A stretch of DNA of 10,538 nucleotides from Euperipatoides rowelli (Eukaryota; Onychophora; Udeonychophora; Euonychophora; Peripatopsidae). The notes under the pieces are model-generated. The model ran no database searches. It was not told the origin of the DNA and was given only the letters and a program-made list of their open reading frames with translations. This document shows, one piece after another, positions 1 to 7,394 of the stretch (position 1 is the first letter of the stretch; the number at the start of each line of letters is the position of its first letter). Location: assembly GCA_003024985.2 (NCBI GenBank), contig PXIH01S0087547.1; one strand, 5' to 3'. A program made the translations under genes and the position numbers.

Positions 1-1307
1 ATTAAAAAAATGGTATTAGATTTGTACCAGGGACAACCACGTTGAACTATGGTCTGTTTGTGTCCTGCGTATTTGTATATTCACTGTATATACATATACA
101 GTAGTCTATATACTGTATAACAAAATAATGATCAAGAGAAAAGTTTTTATGAAAAATAAAACAATTAATTAAGGGCTAAGAAATAGCATTACGATCATTG
201 TTTGATTCCCTACAAAGGGCTAACAAAATAAAACGTCGTCTTCTACGATTACAAATGGTCTCGTTTTGTAAAGCCAAATGAATTTAAAGAACAAAATCAG
301 AGATTTGCAATTTCTTTTCAATAAAGAAAAAAAATGTATTGGCTTTTAACATAACCATCATATGGGAAAAAAGTTATCAGAGTTGATTTTATTCTAACCA
401 ATAAATAATGCTTTTAAACTGTATTGAAGTTTTTGTACATTTTTCACAAAGGAAGGTTCGAAATATTGTGAGTTGAGTGTTCTCTTGTGCTAAGTTTTTT
501 TTTTTTAATATTGTATATTAAAAGGGAAAAAAAACATCATCTTGTTTGTTTGATTTGCTGTGAAGAGTTTTTAGATTTCAAAACTTTGCAGATCCAACAA
601 TCTTTTTTTTTTAAAAAAAAAACCACTCTTTGAAATTATAAACAAGACACAACAATACTGTGTTTCTAAATTCAAAATAATAGTTTAGTTTAGTTTACAT
701 TTGAATAGGGGAAAAAAATCACTTAGATAAAGGATAAAATCAAAATTGATTCCACCTAAAATAAAAATTCTTTTTTTTTTTATTATTATTGGATTATTTT
801 ATCTTTTTATATAATGTTTCATCTAATAATCAATGTTCTTTTATCTATCTTCTTTATTGCTGTTACTGAATTTCAAAATAATAATAAGGCTTCAGGAGTA
901 GTAAATGGCCCCAGGAGTAGTTATCTTTAATTAATAATGCACGTGTGTAGAGTTGTGTGTTGTTTCATTTTACAAACGCAACATTTATCAACGTTCATTA
1001 TTTTTTTTAATTTACAGATGTTTATTCAATGTTGGATAGGTTTTAAAAAAATCAATATATTTGTTATTAAATCTATTGATTTTATTTTGAATATACTGTT
1101 TGTGTTATGTATATTTTTTGTTCCTTGTTTTAAATTTTCTATTCCATTTTAGTATGTACTTCTGTTTTGTTTATGTATACGTTTTATGATGTTTATTTTT
1201 TGTTGTGCTTTTTTTTTAAAAAATCTATATGACTTTCAATTAATGTAGGCTTATGTATGCAATAATGTAAATGCTTATCGTAAAATCAAACCTTATTTAT
1301 ATAGCCT
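1..1307. other. AT-rich DNA with no recognisable gene
   Basis: I see no gene here. The stretch is dominated by A/T homopolymers, including a perfect T10A10 palindrome at 603-622, and short ATT repeats near 779-790. The open frame at 937-1152 encodes a Phe/Ile/Leu-rich peptide with no recognisable motif, which is what AT-rich DNA yields by chance. A 20-bp near-perfect palindrome lies at 83-102 (arms of 9 bp, ACTGTATAT). A similar string, TATACAGTAGYCTATAT, occurs near 96-113 and again near 1337-1354. Confidence 0.7.
83..102. repeat. Short palindrome ACTGTATAT-AC-ATATACAGT
   Basis: The two 9-bp arms are exact reverse complements around a 2-base centre. A further ACTGTAT follows at about 113-119. 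In DNA this AT-rich it may be chance or a decayed microsatellite; no function is claimed. Confidence 0.6.
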
Positions 1308-1487
1308 ACATATAGAGCATATCCTGTGTTTGTATGTATACAGTAGCCTATATGTATTAAAGTTCAATTACACATTAACAATAAGCTCAAATATACAATT
1401 TGTCTGTAGGTCTGTATGGTACAATGGTTAGTGCAACGCCTTGGCAAGGCAAAGTCTGTGGTTCGAATCCCAGTGCACACAGTCTCA
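1308..1487 (+). repeat. Duplicated unit, copy 1 (flank plus tRNA-like sequence)
   Basis: This segment matches 2164-2410 in order. Shared landmarks are ATATCCTGTGTTTGTATGT against ATATCTTGTGTTTGCTGTATGT, then a nearly identical stretch ending in CAAATATACAATTT, then GTCTGTA and CACAATGGTTAGT-type tRNA sequence, then GCACACA and a T-run. The match extends well upstream of the tRNA-like part, so the pair looks like an old local duplication rather than two unrelated SINE insertions. The upstream limit near 1308 is uncertain because the copies have diverged. Confidence 0.6.
1410..1481 (+). tRNA. Degenerate tRNA-like sequence, probably a tRNA pseudogene or SINE head (copy 1)
   Basis: The sequence folds by eye into a damaged cloverleaf. 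The acceptor arms (1410-1416 with 1474-1480) pair at six of seven positions. The D-stem GTAC/GTGC (1419-1422 with 1431-1434) pairs completely around AATGGTTA. The A box TGGTACAATGG and the B box GGTTCGAATCC are clear. The anticodon stem pairs at only three of five positions around TTGGCAA, which would give anticodon GGC (Ala). The sequence lacks the G3:U70 pair expected of tRNA-Ala, so the identity is doubtful. The T-arm would pair fully (CTGGG/CCCAG) if one T at 1459 were an insertion. An 18-base T-run begins six bases downstream and could terminate Pol III, but it is also the complement of a LINE poly(A) tail. I favour a pseudogene or tRNA-derived repeat; a functional tRNA is unlikely. Confidence 0.6.
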
Positions 1488-1505
1488 TTTTTTTTTTTTT
1501 TTTTT
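1488..1505. terminator. T18 run: Pol III-type terminator and/or LINE poly(A) tail read in reverse
   Basis: Eighteen T residues follow the tRNA-like copy 1. On the + strand this fits a Pol III terminator. On the - strand it is an A18 tail at the 3' end of the LINE remnant, with AATAAA on that strand at 1543-1538, about 33 bases before the tail. The second tRNA-like copy has only T6 at 2401-2406. The original unit therefore probably carried a short T-run that the LINE insertion lengthened. Confidence 0.55.
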
Positions 1506-1623
1506 GGTTAAAGGGAAACCTCCCTCTTTTAACATACTTTATTTTAATTTTGTAATCTACAGAAAAATAAAAACTTTCAAAACAAACATTTCATTTTAAA
1601 TTTAATCATGTAAGAACTTAAAT

Positions 1624-2100
1624 TCAGGACTGGAGCGAAGATTTTAAAATAGGCCAATATTTAGTAAAGTCATTTATCGATAAATAAGTTACATTTTGAT
1701 TATATACTTTAATTAAGTTCATTTTTATATACGGTAAGTTGGTGGTGGTATTCTTATATCTTGAAACACTCCGAAACAACAAAATTTCCATAATGAAAAA
1801 AACAAAAAACAATATTAATAAGCCTTATTTTTATTGGATTTCTAGCATTGACTGTTATTATAAAATCCAGAGATTTATATTTTGTTAAATCAATTTTAAT
1901 AGTTTTATCCATCCAATTTCTAGCTTCTTGATATTGAATGAAAGTACGAAAATGTGTTGTGCCGATTCCTTATATTTACAATAAACACACTCATAATCAA
2001 TATTCATCCTATACTTTTCAATTAAATATGAATTCACAGGTCAAGCATCTTTTTTTTTCATAAATTGATTTCTTTTGTTATACTGTATATAATTTTCTGA
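1624..2100 (-). pseudogene. Decayed LINE (non-LTR retrotransposon) ORF2 C-terminus
   Basis: Three minus-strand frames read in series resemble the region after the reverse transcriptase of L1/Tx1-like or related LINEs. Frame A (2100-1885, one stop after KKKDA) contains PVNSYLIEKYRM followed by CVYCKYKESAQHIFVLS, matching the zf-RVT pattern C-x2-C-x7-H-x4-C, with the last Cys replaced by Ser. Frame B (about 1945-1754) continues with QEARNWMDKTIKI and ARNPIKIRLINIV, where family members have a Trp-containing helix and a conserved INII-like block. Frame C (1812-1624) ends in INDFTKYWPILKSSLQS, like the usual F-x-K-x-W-x-P terminus. At least two frameshifts and one stop make it dead. No reverse transcriptase core was found upstream, so the copy is 5'-truncated near 2100-2160. 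The family is assigned from memory of the motifs; the exact clade is uncertain. Confidence 0.6.
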
Positions 2101-2163
2101 AATGAATGATTTGAATTACAAAATTGGATTTACAATTCTATAATATTAAAAATGCTTTGTTAA

Positions 2164-2410
2164 CATATTAGATAATTTATATATCTTGTGTTTGCTGTAT
2201 GTTTGAAATGACCCATTTTAACATATAATACAAAGTAATAGAGTGCAAAGACATATGAACAATTAAGTTCAAATATACAATTTCTGATAGGTCTGTATAG
2301 CACAATGGTTAGTACAAGGACCCCCGCAAATCAAAAATTTGTGGTTCGATATACAAATCATAAAATGCCAATCAAAAGCACACACATTCTTAAATCTTCA
2401 TTTTTTCCAA
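2164..2410 (+). repeat. Duplicated unit, copy 2 (flank plus tRNA-like sequence)
   Basis: This is the partner of 1308-1487, as shown by the shared landmarks given there. Compared with copy 1 it carries about 17 extra bases within the T-arm region and a longer spacer before the T-run (2401-2406). No LINE follows it, so the LINE belongs only to the copy 1 junction. Confidence 0.6.
2291..2386 (+). tRNA. tRNA pseudogene-like sequence (copy 2, more decayed)
   Basis: The sequence opens with GTCTGTATAGCACAATGGTTAGTAC, which matches the acceptor and D-arm of the 1410 copy. It keeps GGTTCGAT of the B box at 2343-2350. The anticodon arm is scrambled (AGGACCCCCGCAAATC) and the T-arm is interrupted before a GCACACA acceptor remnant near 2378-2384. 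It cannot fold as a cloverleaf. It is clearly non-functional as a tRNA and serves mainly as evidence for duplication. Confidence 0.55.
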
Positions 2411-3480
2411 TTTAGGTGTATGTACCCATATTAAACTTTATAAAGAGCTTCCAAACATGAAAATTTAGAAGATGAGCCTTTACTTGGACATCCTTCTGAT
2501 TTCTTAGGAATGATAAAAAACAGAATGATCTTTTATTTGGAAAAGTCAACTATAACCTTTTTTTTAAAATAAATTAAACACTGTCCTCTTAATTACATCA
2601 CAGTAGGCTATATTCATATCATTTCGAGTAGAATTTACAGTATATTATAATATCCATAGTCCAACATAGAGGTTACTAGATTTATATCTTATTAAATAAA
2701 GTAACTTACGTGTATTAAAAGTCAGCAATTTTTTTTTCAAGTTTGATATTTGATTTGTCAATTGCCGCAAAGCATGTTGTTGCCTTTATAATGTTACTGA
2801 TAAAAGCGGTCAAGGTATGAATTAAAAAAAAAAAGTTTATTATTTTCATTCAAACCAAAACTATTCCTTTTCCACATTTGAATTTGAATGTCTAATTAAT
2901 TGAAAGATGAATAAAAATTAAAAATTTGCATGTTTAACTGTTGGAATTGAAGGCAATCATTGGCCATCATAATGGATTTTAATGAATTAGAGGTACTTTA
3001 TTCCTGTAAAAACTTTCTTGACATACAATGCCCAGTTTTGTTGCTTTTGGTTAAATAATAGACTAAGAGTGACTTTCCTCAGCTAAGGTTTATTTATTTT
3101 CAAGACTTATTTTAGAGAAGGGTATAACTAGCCTATACTAAATATTTTTCTAACTGCAACAAGGTACAGTCAAACTTGTATGTTTCTCTCCCAATTTTTT
3201 TTTTAAAAAATTGTTTTTATTTCTATTTTATATTTCTTTAATTAATTTAGCAGTATTTTTACAGGAAAGATGCTTTTTTTTGTCTCTCATTCTTTTTTTC
3301 TCTCTCCTATATATATGCCCTATTACATTTAAAAGTCTAGATAGTGCAATTGCTATTTGTTAAGGAGGCTGAAATGATGTAATAAAGAGTTCATATTACC
3401 AAGAATTGATTACTGAACAAATACCCAATGAAATTTTTTTTTTATTTTGGCTGCTCTCATGGATTTTTCTAAATTACCCA
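2411..3480. other. AT-rich DNA with no recognisable gene
   Basis: There are no RNA genes or transposon ends that I can name here. A 42-codon open stretch without a start (2444-2572, +) reads ...NLEDEPLLGHPSDFLGMIK... and has a more protein-like composition than its surroundings, but I do not recognise it. A T/A near-palindrome lies near 3193-3212. The rest is long A/T runs. Confidence 0.6.
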
Positions 3481-3693
3481 AAATGCATCAGAAAGGATAC
3501 CCAAAACATTCTGGTTACTCTCACTGAAGATTTAAGAAGTTTGCTGAAGACAAACTTTGAAAATGACATCATTACAAGCTCTAATAGGCAAATGAGCCAT
3601 AAACCCTTCGGATATGCAAATGAGGTGATTTCACACTAAGGAATCTTTTGAAATGTTAACAATTTCCATGATTAACATTATAAATTATATTAT

Positions 3694-3719
3694 ATATTGT
3701 ATGCAAAAATATACAATAT
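3694..3719. repeat. Hairpin ATATTGTAT / ATACAATAT
   Basis: Exact 9-bp arms (3694-3702 and 3711-3719) flank an 8-base loop. It sits inside the AT-rich DNA bracketed by the AAATGAGCCA repeats. It could be chance at this base composition. Confidence 0.5.
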
Positions 3720-3835
3720 TAAATATGCTAATTTATGCTTATTATATACAAATCATAATAGTAAATGAGCCACGGCCCTCTCAGAACCTGACAAATATTC
3801 CTGGAGATGACATCACGAGGTAAACAAACTTATCT

Positions 3836-3900
3836 CACAATGCATTGTGTGAAAAAGTATTGTTGGGTAATGTCTTAACCTATTGTTGCAATGCATTGTG
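3836..3900. repeat. Two copies of CAATGCATTGTG, the first within a 14-bp perfect palindrome
   Basis: CACAATGCATTGTG at 3836-3849 is a perfect palindrome. CAATGCATTGTG recurs at 3889-3900. The distance between copies is 52 bases, about five DNA turns. The repeated palindrome could bind a dimeric protein or be part of a dispersed repeat. Confidence 0.6.
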
Positions 3901-3945
3901 GATGCTCGAAACTGAATGGTTTGGAATCAATCCGACTTTTATACC

Positions 3946-3995
3946 TACTTTAAAAATTAATTAAAATAGAAATTTTAATTAATTTTTAAAAAGTA
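3946..3995. repeat. Perfect 17-bp hairpin with an outer 5-bp stem
   Basis: Arms 3951-3967 and 3972-3988 are exact reverse complements around a 4-base loop (AGAA). After a 2-base bulge, 3946-3950 pairs with 3991-3995. The stem is all A/T except for the two outermost C/G positions of TACTT/AAGTA. It is longer than chance would easily give and may be the core of a small inverted-repeat element. Confidence 0.7.
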
Positions 3996-4309
3996 AAATT
4001 TGTTTTAGGGACAGTAACTTCAATTTTATTTAAAATAATCCCTATCCTGACACTAAGGAAAAGAATGGAACATTTTTCATTTAATTTAGATACCATTTTA
4101 TTTAAAAATGATACTTATTCTAATCTTATCCAACCCTATATGCATATAGCATTTTGAGCAAACTAACCATGTACATAGTGATGTTGAAAGATCTTGAAAC
4201 ACTAGAAACATTGGCAATGTACAAGAGGAGATTGAAACAAGCACATTGCATGTATGAAACAAAATTCAGGATGATTTCACTAGGCCCCAGTGGTCGATAT
4301 AAAAAAAAA

Positions 4310-4360
4310 TTAATGGTAGTCCAATGCACTACTGGATTACAGATTTTAGTAGCCCATTAA
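4310..4360. repeat. Imperfect inverted repeat TTAATGG ... CCATTAA
   Basis: The 7-bp outer arms (4310-4316 and 4354-4360) are exact, and the inner sequences (TAGTCCAAT, ACTGGATTAC, AGTAGC) are partly complementary. It overlaps short open frames on both strands (4154-4360 + and 4126-4329 -), which I regard as chance. It may be a very small or decayed MITE. Confidence 0.3.
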
Positions 4361-4524
4361 CATTTTCAGTATCCATTAAATGCTACTGCACATTTTTATT
4401 TTTAGAGATTGTCTTCCAATTTTAAAGTTATTACTGCAAGTACAAACTAGGTACAGAAATTATTTAATATTTTGCTTTTTATTCATTTACTCAGAACTTT
4501 AATAATTAAGGTTAGTCAGCGATA

Positions 4525-5053
4525 GGGGTCATCCATAAACTTGAGAAGAGGATTGGGGGGGGGGGAGTAGAATAAACATGTGATGATAGGGTTGGCAAGG
4601 GAGGGTGGAGGAGTTGAAATGTGGTGTCACAATTTTTAAAAAAAAATTGACAAACTTCATCTGTGTTTATAGTAAATGAAATACAGGTATGGATACTCTG
4701 GTTTATTGTCCCTCATGAGTACGGACATATTTATAGTAGCACCATACCCCTGTTTACGTGTGGCCGGTGTGGGTGCTTCAAAGAAACTATCAATTCAAGT
4801 CATTATTTGAATTTAAAAAATGCATTAAAAATATGTTAAAAAGATTCATATTTCTTTTCTAGTTTTTTTTAATAAATTAATAACTTGTCTAGTCTAATCC
4901 AATATATTAATTCATTTTGTTCTGCGTAAGAAGGGAGGTGGGGTCCAAAAATTTGTGATGTAATTTCATATAGAGGGTATTAAATTGTGTGATAAGTTGT
5001 AATGAGGGGTGGGGGGGGGGTAGAGTACAAAGTAAGAAATAGTGGATGACCCC
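4525..5053. mobile_element. MITE-like DNA transposon with GGGGTCATCCA terminal repeats
   Basis: The element begins GGGGTCATCCA (4525-4535) and ends TGGATGACCCC (5043-5053), an exact 11-bp terminal inverted repeat over 529 bp. Inside each end lie G-rich tracts (G11 at 4555, G10 at 5011) and TGTCACAATTTTT or AAAATTTGTGATGTAA motifs, which are themselves roughly inverted. I recall very similar ends (GGGGTCATCCAT... with TGTCAC and poly-G/C tracts) in non-autonomous elements of invertebrates, but have not checked. No target-site duplication is clear: the flanks are GCGATA on the left and ATGTAT on the right. No transposase is encoded. An internal inverted pair (ACAGGTATGG near 4683, CCATACCCCTGT near 4743) may mark a nested insertion or simple hairpin. 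Confidence 0.6.
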
Positions 5054-5595
5054 ATGTATATATTTTTATTATTATCAAGCGCAAATTAATGTTTATTATT
5101 ATTTTCTTTAAAAGTGCAAGATTTAATTTCCTAATATTTTATAGGGGGTGAAGGGTGGGGGGTGATTCTCATATTAATGATAAGAGAAAATGATTACCTT
5201 CACGGTTCATATGAATGTCAATTTATTATGATTAAGATGGAACTATCATTTACTGAATCAAATGTTCAAAAGAGTGATTAGAAGAAGCCTGAGAAATATA
5301 CATCTCTGAGGTCACTATTAGCTTTTAAAGTCCTACAAGTGATATTGTTGAAGATGACACACCAGTAGCATAAATTTACTCTACATTTAAGAAAACATTG
5401 ATGCAAACACTAAAGAGATTATTTAAAAAAAAAAAAGCCGACGAGAAAAAAAGAAAAAAATGTTGCCTAATAAAAACAAATGAAAATAAAATGGACTAAG
5501 CACTGTCACATCCTTAATAACTTAAGATCAGTGCCAAAGAAATCAGTCCCTTGTACTACTGTAGTTCTTTTTAAAAAGAAGCAGTCACAAGATTA
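5054..5595. other. AT-rich DNA with a G-rich tract and a weak coding-like remnant
   Basis: A G-rich tract lies at 5144-5162. Downstream, one + frame runs from an ATG at 5177 to a stop at 5366-5368 with one internal TAG at 5279-5281. It contains MELSFTESNVQKSD and KKPEKYTSLRSLLAF, and an overlapping frame gives SDIVEDDTPVA. This could be a decayed transposon exon but no family is recognised. An A-rich tract follows at about 5424-5459. Confidence 0.35.
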
Positions 5596-5856
5596 GGGCC
5601 TAAAAACTGACCCACACCAGTGACCTTTTTGTTTCATTTTTTCCTCTTTCATTTCCAAGGAAATTAAGTTTTATCCATTCTTTCACTTAGGGCAAGGTTA
5701 GAGTTAGATTATATATTAGGGATTATTTTAAAATTAAATTATATAAAAATTATTGAAAAATAGAAAAGAAAGAAAGGGTAAGGATGGATACAATTTCATT
5801 TCCTTGGAAATGCAAGGGGGGGGGGGAGATCACTGGTTTGGGTCAATATTTAGGCC
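5596..5856. mobile_element. Tourist-like MITE (PIF/Harbinger type) with TTA target duplication
   Basis: The left end GGGCCTAAAAACTGACCC (5596-5613) mirrors the right end GGGTCAATATTTAGGCC (5840-5856). The complementarity continues inward for about 80 bases: CACACCAGTGACC mirrors GATCACTGGTTTG, and CATTTCCAAGGAAATT mirrors CATTTCCTTGGAAATG. The main difference is a pyrimidine tract on the left that corresponds to C11 (G11 at 5816-5826 on +) on the right. TTA flanks both ends (5593-5595 and 5857-5859), the 3-bp duplication typical of PIF/Harbinger. At 261 bp it encodes nothing and would need a transposase supplied elsewhere. The family call rests on the TSD and the GGGCC terminus; the repeat structure itself is read directly. 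Confidence 0.8.
5816..5826 (+). repeat. G11 homopolymer inside the right arm of the MITE
   Basis: This is one of a series of G-runs of 9 or more on the + strand. It replaces a mixed pyrimidine tract of the opposite arm, so it has probably expanded since insertion. Confidence 0.9.
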
Positions 5857-6218
5857 TTAATTAAACAAGTTCCTTTTGAAAGAATAGAAACTGACATAGA
5901 ACTACTCTACTTCGATTTTTATATCAGTTAGCGAGCATCCATCTCAAAGCAACAGATTAATATACTTAGCCTTACACTTACAGACAAAACTATTAGCCTA
6001 TTAAAAGCATTTTTGTATCATTATAAAATTTACATTTTATTAATTTGATATTATAAATGAAATGACATCCCTACTCTTTCTATTTCATGCTATTGTTTAT
6101 AATCAAAGTTATCATACTGTTAATTTTTGTTTCATGATTTACACTAGGTCTAGGCTAAAGTATAATACAATAATTAGTTTGTGACTGTAAAATAAAATAA
6201 AACAATAATTCCTTACAG

Positions 6219-6319
6219 ATACATGATCTGACAAGCTTAAACGCATATAGTAAATGTCTCAAAAAGAACAAATGACCCATTCTGTGGAAGTAGGATACAA
6301 GTGGTACTCTGCATCAGGG
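6219..6319 (+). CDS. Possible short exon with start codon (speculative)
   Basis: A good acceptor (ATTCCTTACAG, AG at 6217-6218) and a good donor (CAGGG then GTAAGA, GT at 6320-6321) bound 101 bases. An ATG at 6254 in a fair context (A at -3) opens 22 codons, MSQKEQMTHSVEVGYKW..., ending in phase 0 at the donor. The next candidate exon (7395-7472) also starts in phase 0. I recognise no domain. Splice-like signals are common by chance in DNA of this length, so this is a lead, not a gene call. Confidence 0.2.
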
Positions 6320-6473
6320 GTAAGATTTAAGATATGTCAATTAGTTGTAAAACTAAGTATTTTTTTATATTTTCAATTACCTTTGTGCTTCAAACTTGAA
6401 ATCATTAACACAAACCATCAATACAACTATTGTAGAATGCCAATCAAGTGATTCTACAAACTTATCATTCATT

Positions 6474-6486
6474 GGGGGGGGGGGGG
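6474..6486 (+). repeat. G13 homopolymer
   Basis: It is the longest G-run in the window, followed by TGGAGGGG. It stands out sharply in DNA of this base composition and may form a G-quadruplex or mark the edge of a decayed element. Confidence 0.9.
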
Positions 6487-6664
6487 TGGAGGGGTTTGGC
6501 ACCATGCTAGTCAACCTTAGATTTACCACAAATCACTGCAAAACTGTCCAGTCACACTTGGTGGATAGAATCCTAAATTTTAAAAGGCTGTTTTTCAAAA
6601 TGGCACACTTATTTAGGTTACATGGAAACACTCCCCTAGACCTTAGATGAGGTAAAAACTAGGA

Positions 6665-6675
6665 GGGGGGGGGGG
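6665..6675 (+). repeat. G11 homopolymer
   Basis: The run follows AGGA and precedes CATGCAGTTGCATGG, itself a small inverted pair (CATGC and GCATG). No element boundary could be assigned. Confidence 0.9.
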
Positions 6676-7256
6676 CATGCAGTTGCATGGTATAGCTTGA
6701 ATTTTTTTGAGCAATAAAAAGGTTTAAGTGTGGGGATGATGGCGCACTTTACTTAACTATGGCCAAAAAATAGGGATGTCACACATACTGTATTTAGTGG
6801 TTACTCTTTGACAACATTTTATATTAATTATTAATAATAAACTTTAAACATAACAGGGCAATCTGATCTACCTTGTGATTACCATATTAAATATTAAAAA
6901 AAATGGCTAAGTTGTTGGTGGGCCCAAACAATTTTTTGTTTCAGGACAAATCAGTATTAATATTTGTGTTTCGGCTTGACATTTATTTTTTATTTCCTGC
7001 AATGTATCAGAGTTCAATACCATAAAATATGTTAATCCAATGGTCACCAGTTCACAATCCATATGAAAACATAAAAAAAAAAATGTCTATTTCAGTGCTT
7101 TGTTGATAAAACCATTTAATTTCCAATTATGTGATCTATTCCTAACATTGTTTTATATTTTATTTAACATTGTTTTATTAATATTTTGTATAAGCATTTG
7201 TTTGCGTAAATTACAAATATATTACAAAATTGAGCCAGATACAAGAACTTTGCCAA

Positions 7257-7282
7257 CAAGGGGGGGAGGGGGGATATTGTAG
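7257..7282 (+). repeat. CAA-G-tract-GATATTGTAG repeat, copy 1
   Basis: CAAG7AG6ATATTGTAG here matches CAAG9ATATTGTAG at 9648-9668. The sequence beyond differs, so this is probably a terminal fragment of a dispersed repeat. Confidence 0.5.
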
Positions 7283-7394
7283 GTCCTATTACATATTTTA
7301 ATTAATTATTTATCATTTTGAATATAATATGCATTTCAATCAAAATCAACATCATTATTTATTCAGATTACCTCTGATGTTTGTATTATCCCAG

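Larger units (their letters stand above)
1488..2160 (-). mobile_element. 5'-truncated LINE insertion, 3' UTR and tail included
   Basis: The inferred element runs from roughly 2160 (5' truncation, limit uncertain) to its A-tail at 1505-1488. The 3' UTR is about 118 bases (1623-1506) and contains AATAAA on the minus strand. The element lies between the two duplicated tRNA-bearing units. No target-site duplication could be read with confidence. The T-rich target next to the tRNA-like sequence suits the TTTT/AA cutting preference known for L1-type endonucleases. Confidence 0.5.
3480..3910. other. GC-richer patch with palindromes and factor-like motifs, interrupted by AT-rich DNA
   Basis: Two slightly GC-richer segments (about 3480-3640 and 3763-3910) are separated by AT-rich DNA. 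The decamer AAATGAGCCA occurs at 3590-3599 and 3763-3772, bracketing that DNA. The first segment lies in an open frame (3406-3639) without recognisable protein motifs. The second holds TGACATCA, GTAAACAAA and two copies of CAATGCATTGTG. This could be a regulatory patch or an unrecognised repeat split by an insertion; I cannot decide between them. Confidence 0.35.
6320..7394. other. AT-rich DNA with G-runs and short repeats
   Basis: The stretch holds G13 at 6474-6486, G11 at 6665-6675 and a G7-A-G6 tract at 7260-7273. A loosely similar pair, TGGCACACTTATTTAGG (6601) and TGGCGCACTTTACTTAA (6740), both followed by ATGG, suggests diverged repeat copies. The open frame at 6396-6650 crosses the G13 run (translating as Gly) and the one at 7100-7282 ends in the G-tract. 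I consider both non-coding. Confidence 0.5.

Noticed and set aside
937-1152. 71-codon + frame rich in Phe and Ile
   Set aside because: Its composition simply reflects T-rich DNA. There is no motif, no start context and no neighbouring splice support.
1410-1481. Functional tRNA-Ala(GGC)
   Set aside because: The anticodon stem has two mismatches, the T-stem is disrupted, and the Ala identity pair is missing.
2444-2572. 42-codon open stretch NLEDEPLLGHPSDFLGMIK...
   Set aside because: No start codon, poor acceptor sequence, and no recognised family; noted only in the regional description.
3406-3639. 77-codon + frame
   Set aside because: The front half is a T-rich translation. The second half (QNILVTLTEDLRSLLKTNF) looks somewhat better but matches no family I know and has no clear splice acceptor.
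4126-4360. Overlapping 67- and 68-codon frames on opposite strands
   Set aside because: Mutually overlapping frames over an imperfect inverted repeat, with no protein motif; treated as chance.
6396-6650. 84-codon + frame, the longest in the window
   Set aside because: It runs through the G13 tract (poly-Gly), whose length is unstable, and neither half resembles a protein.
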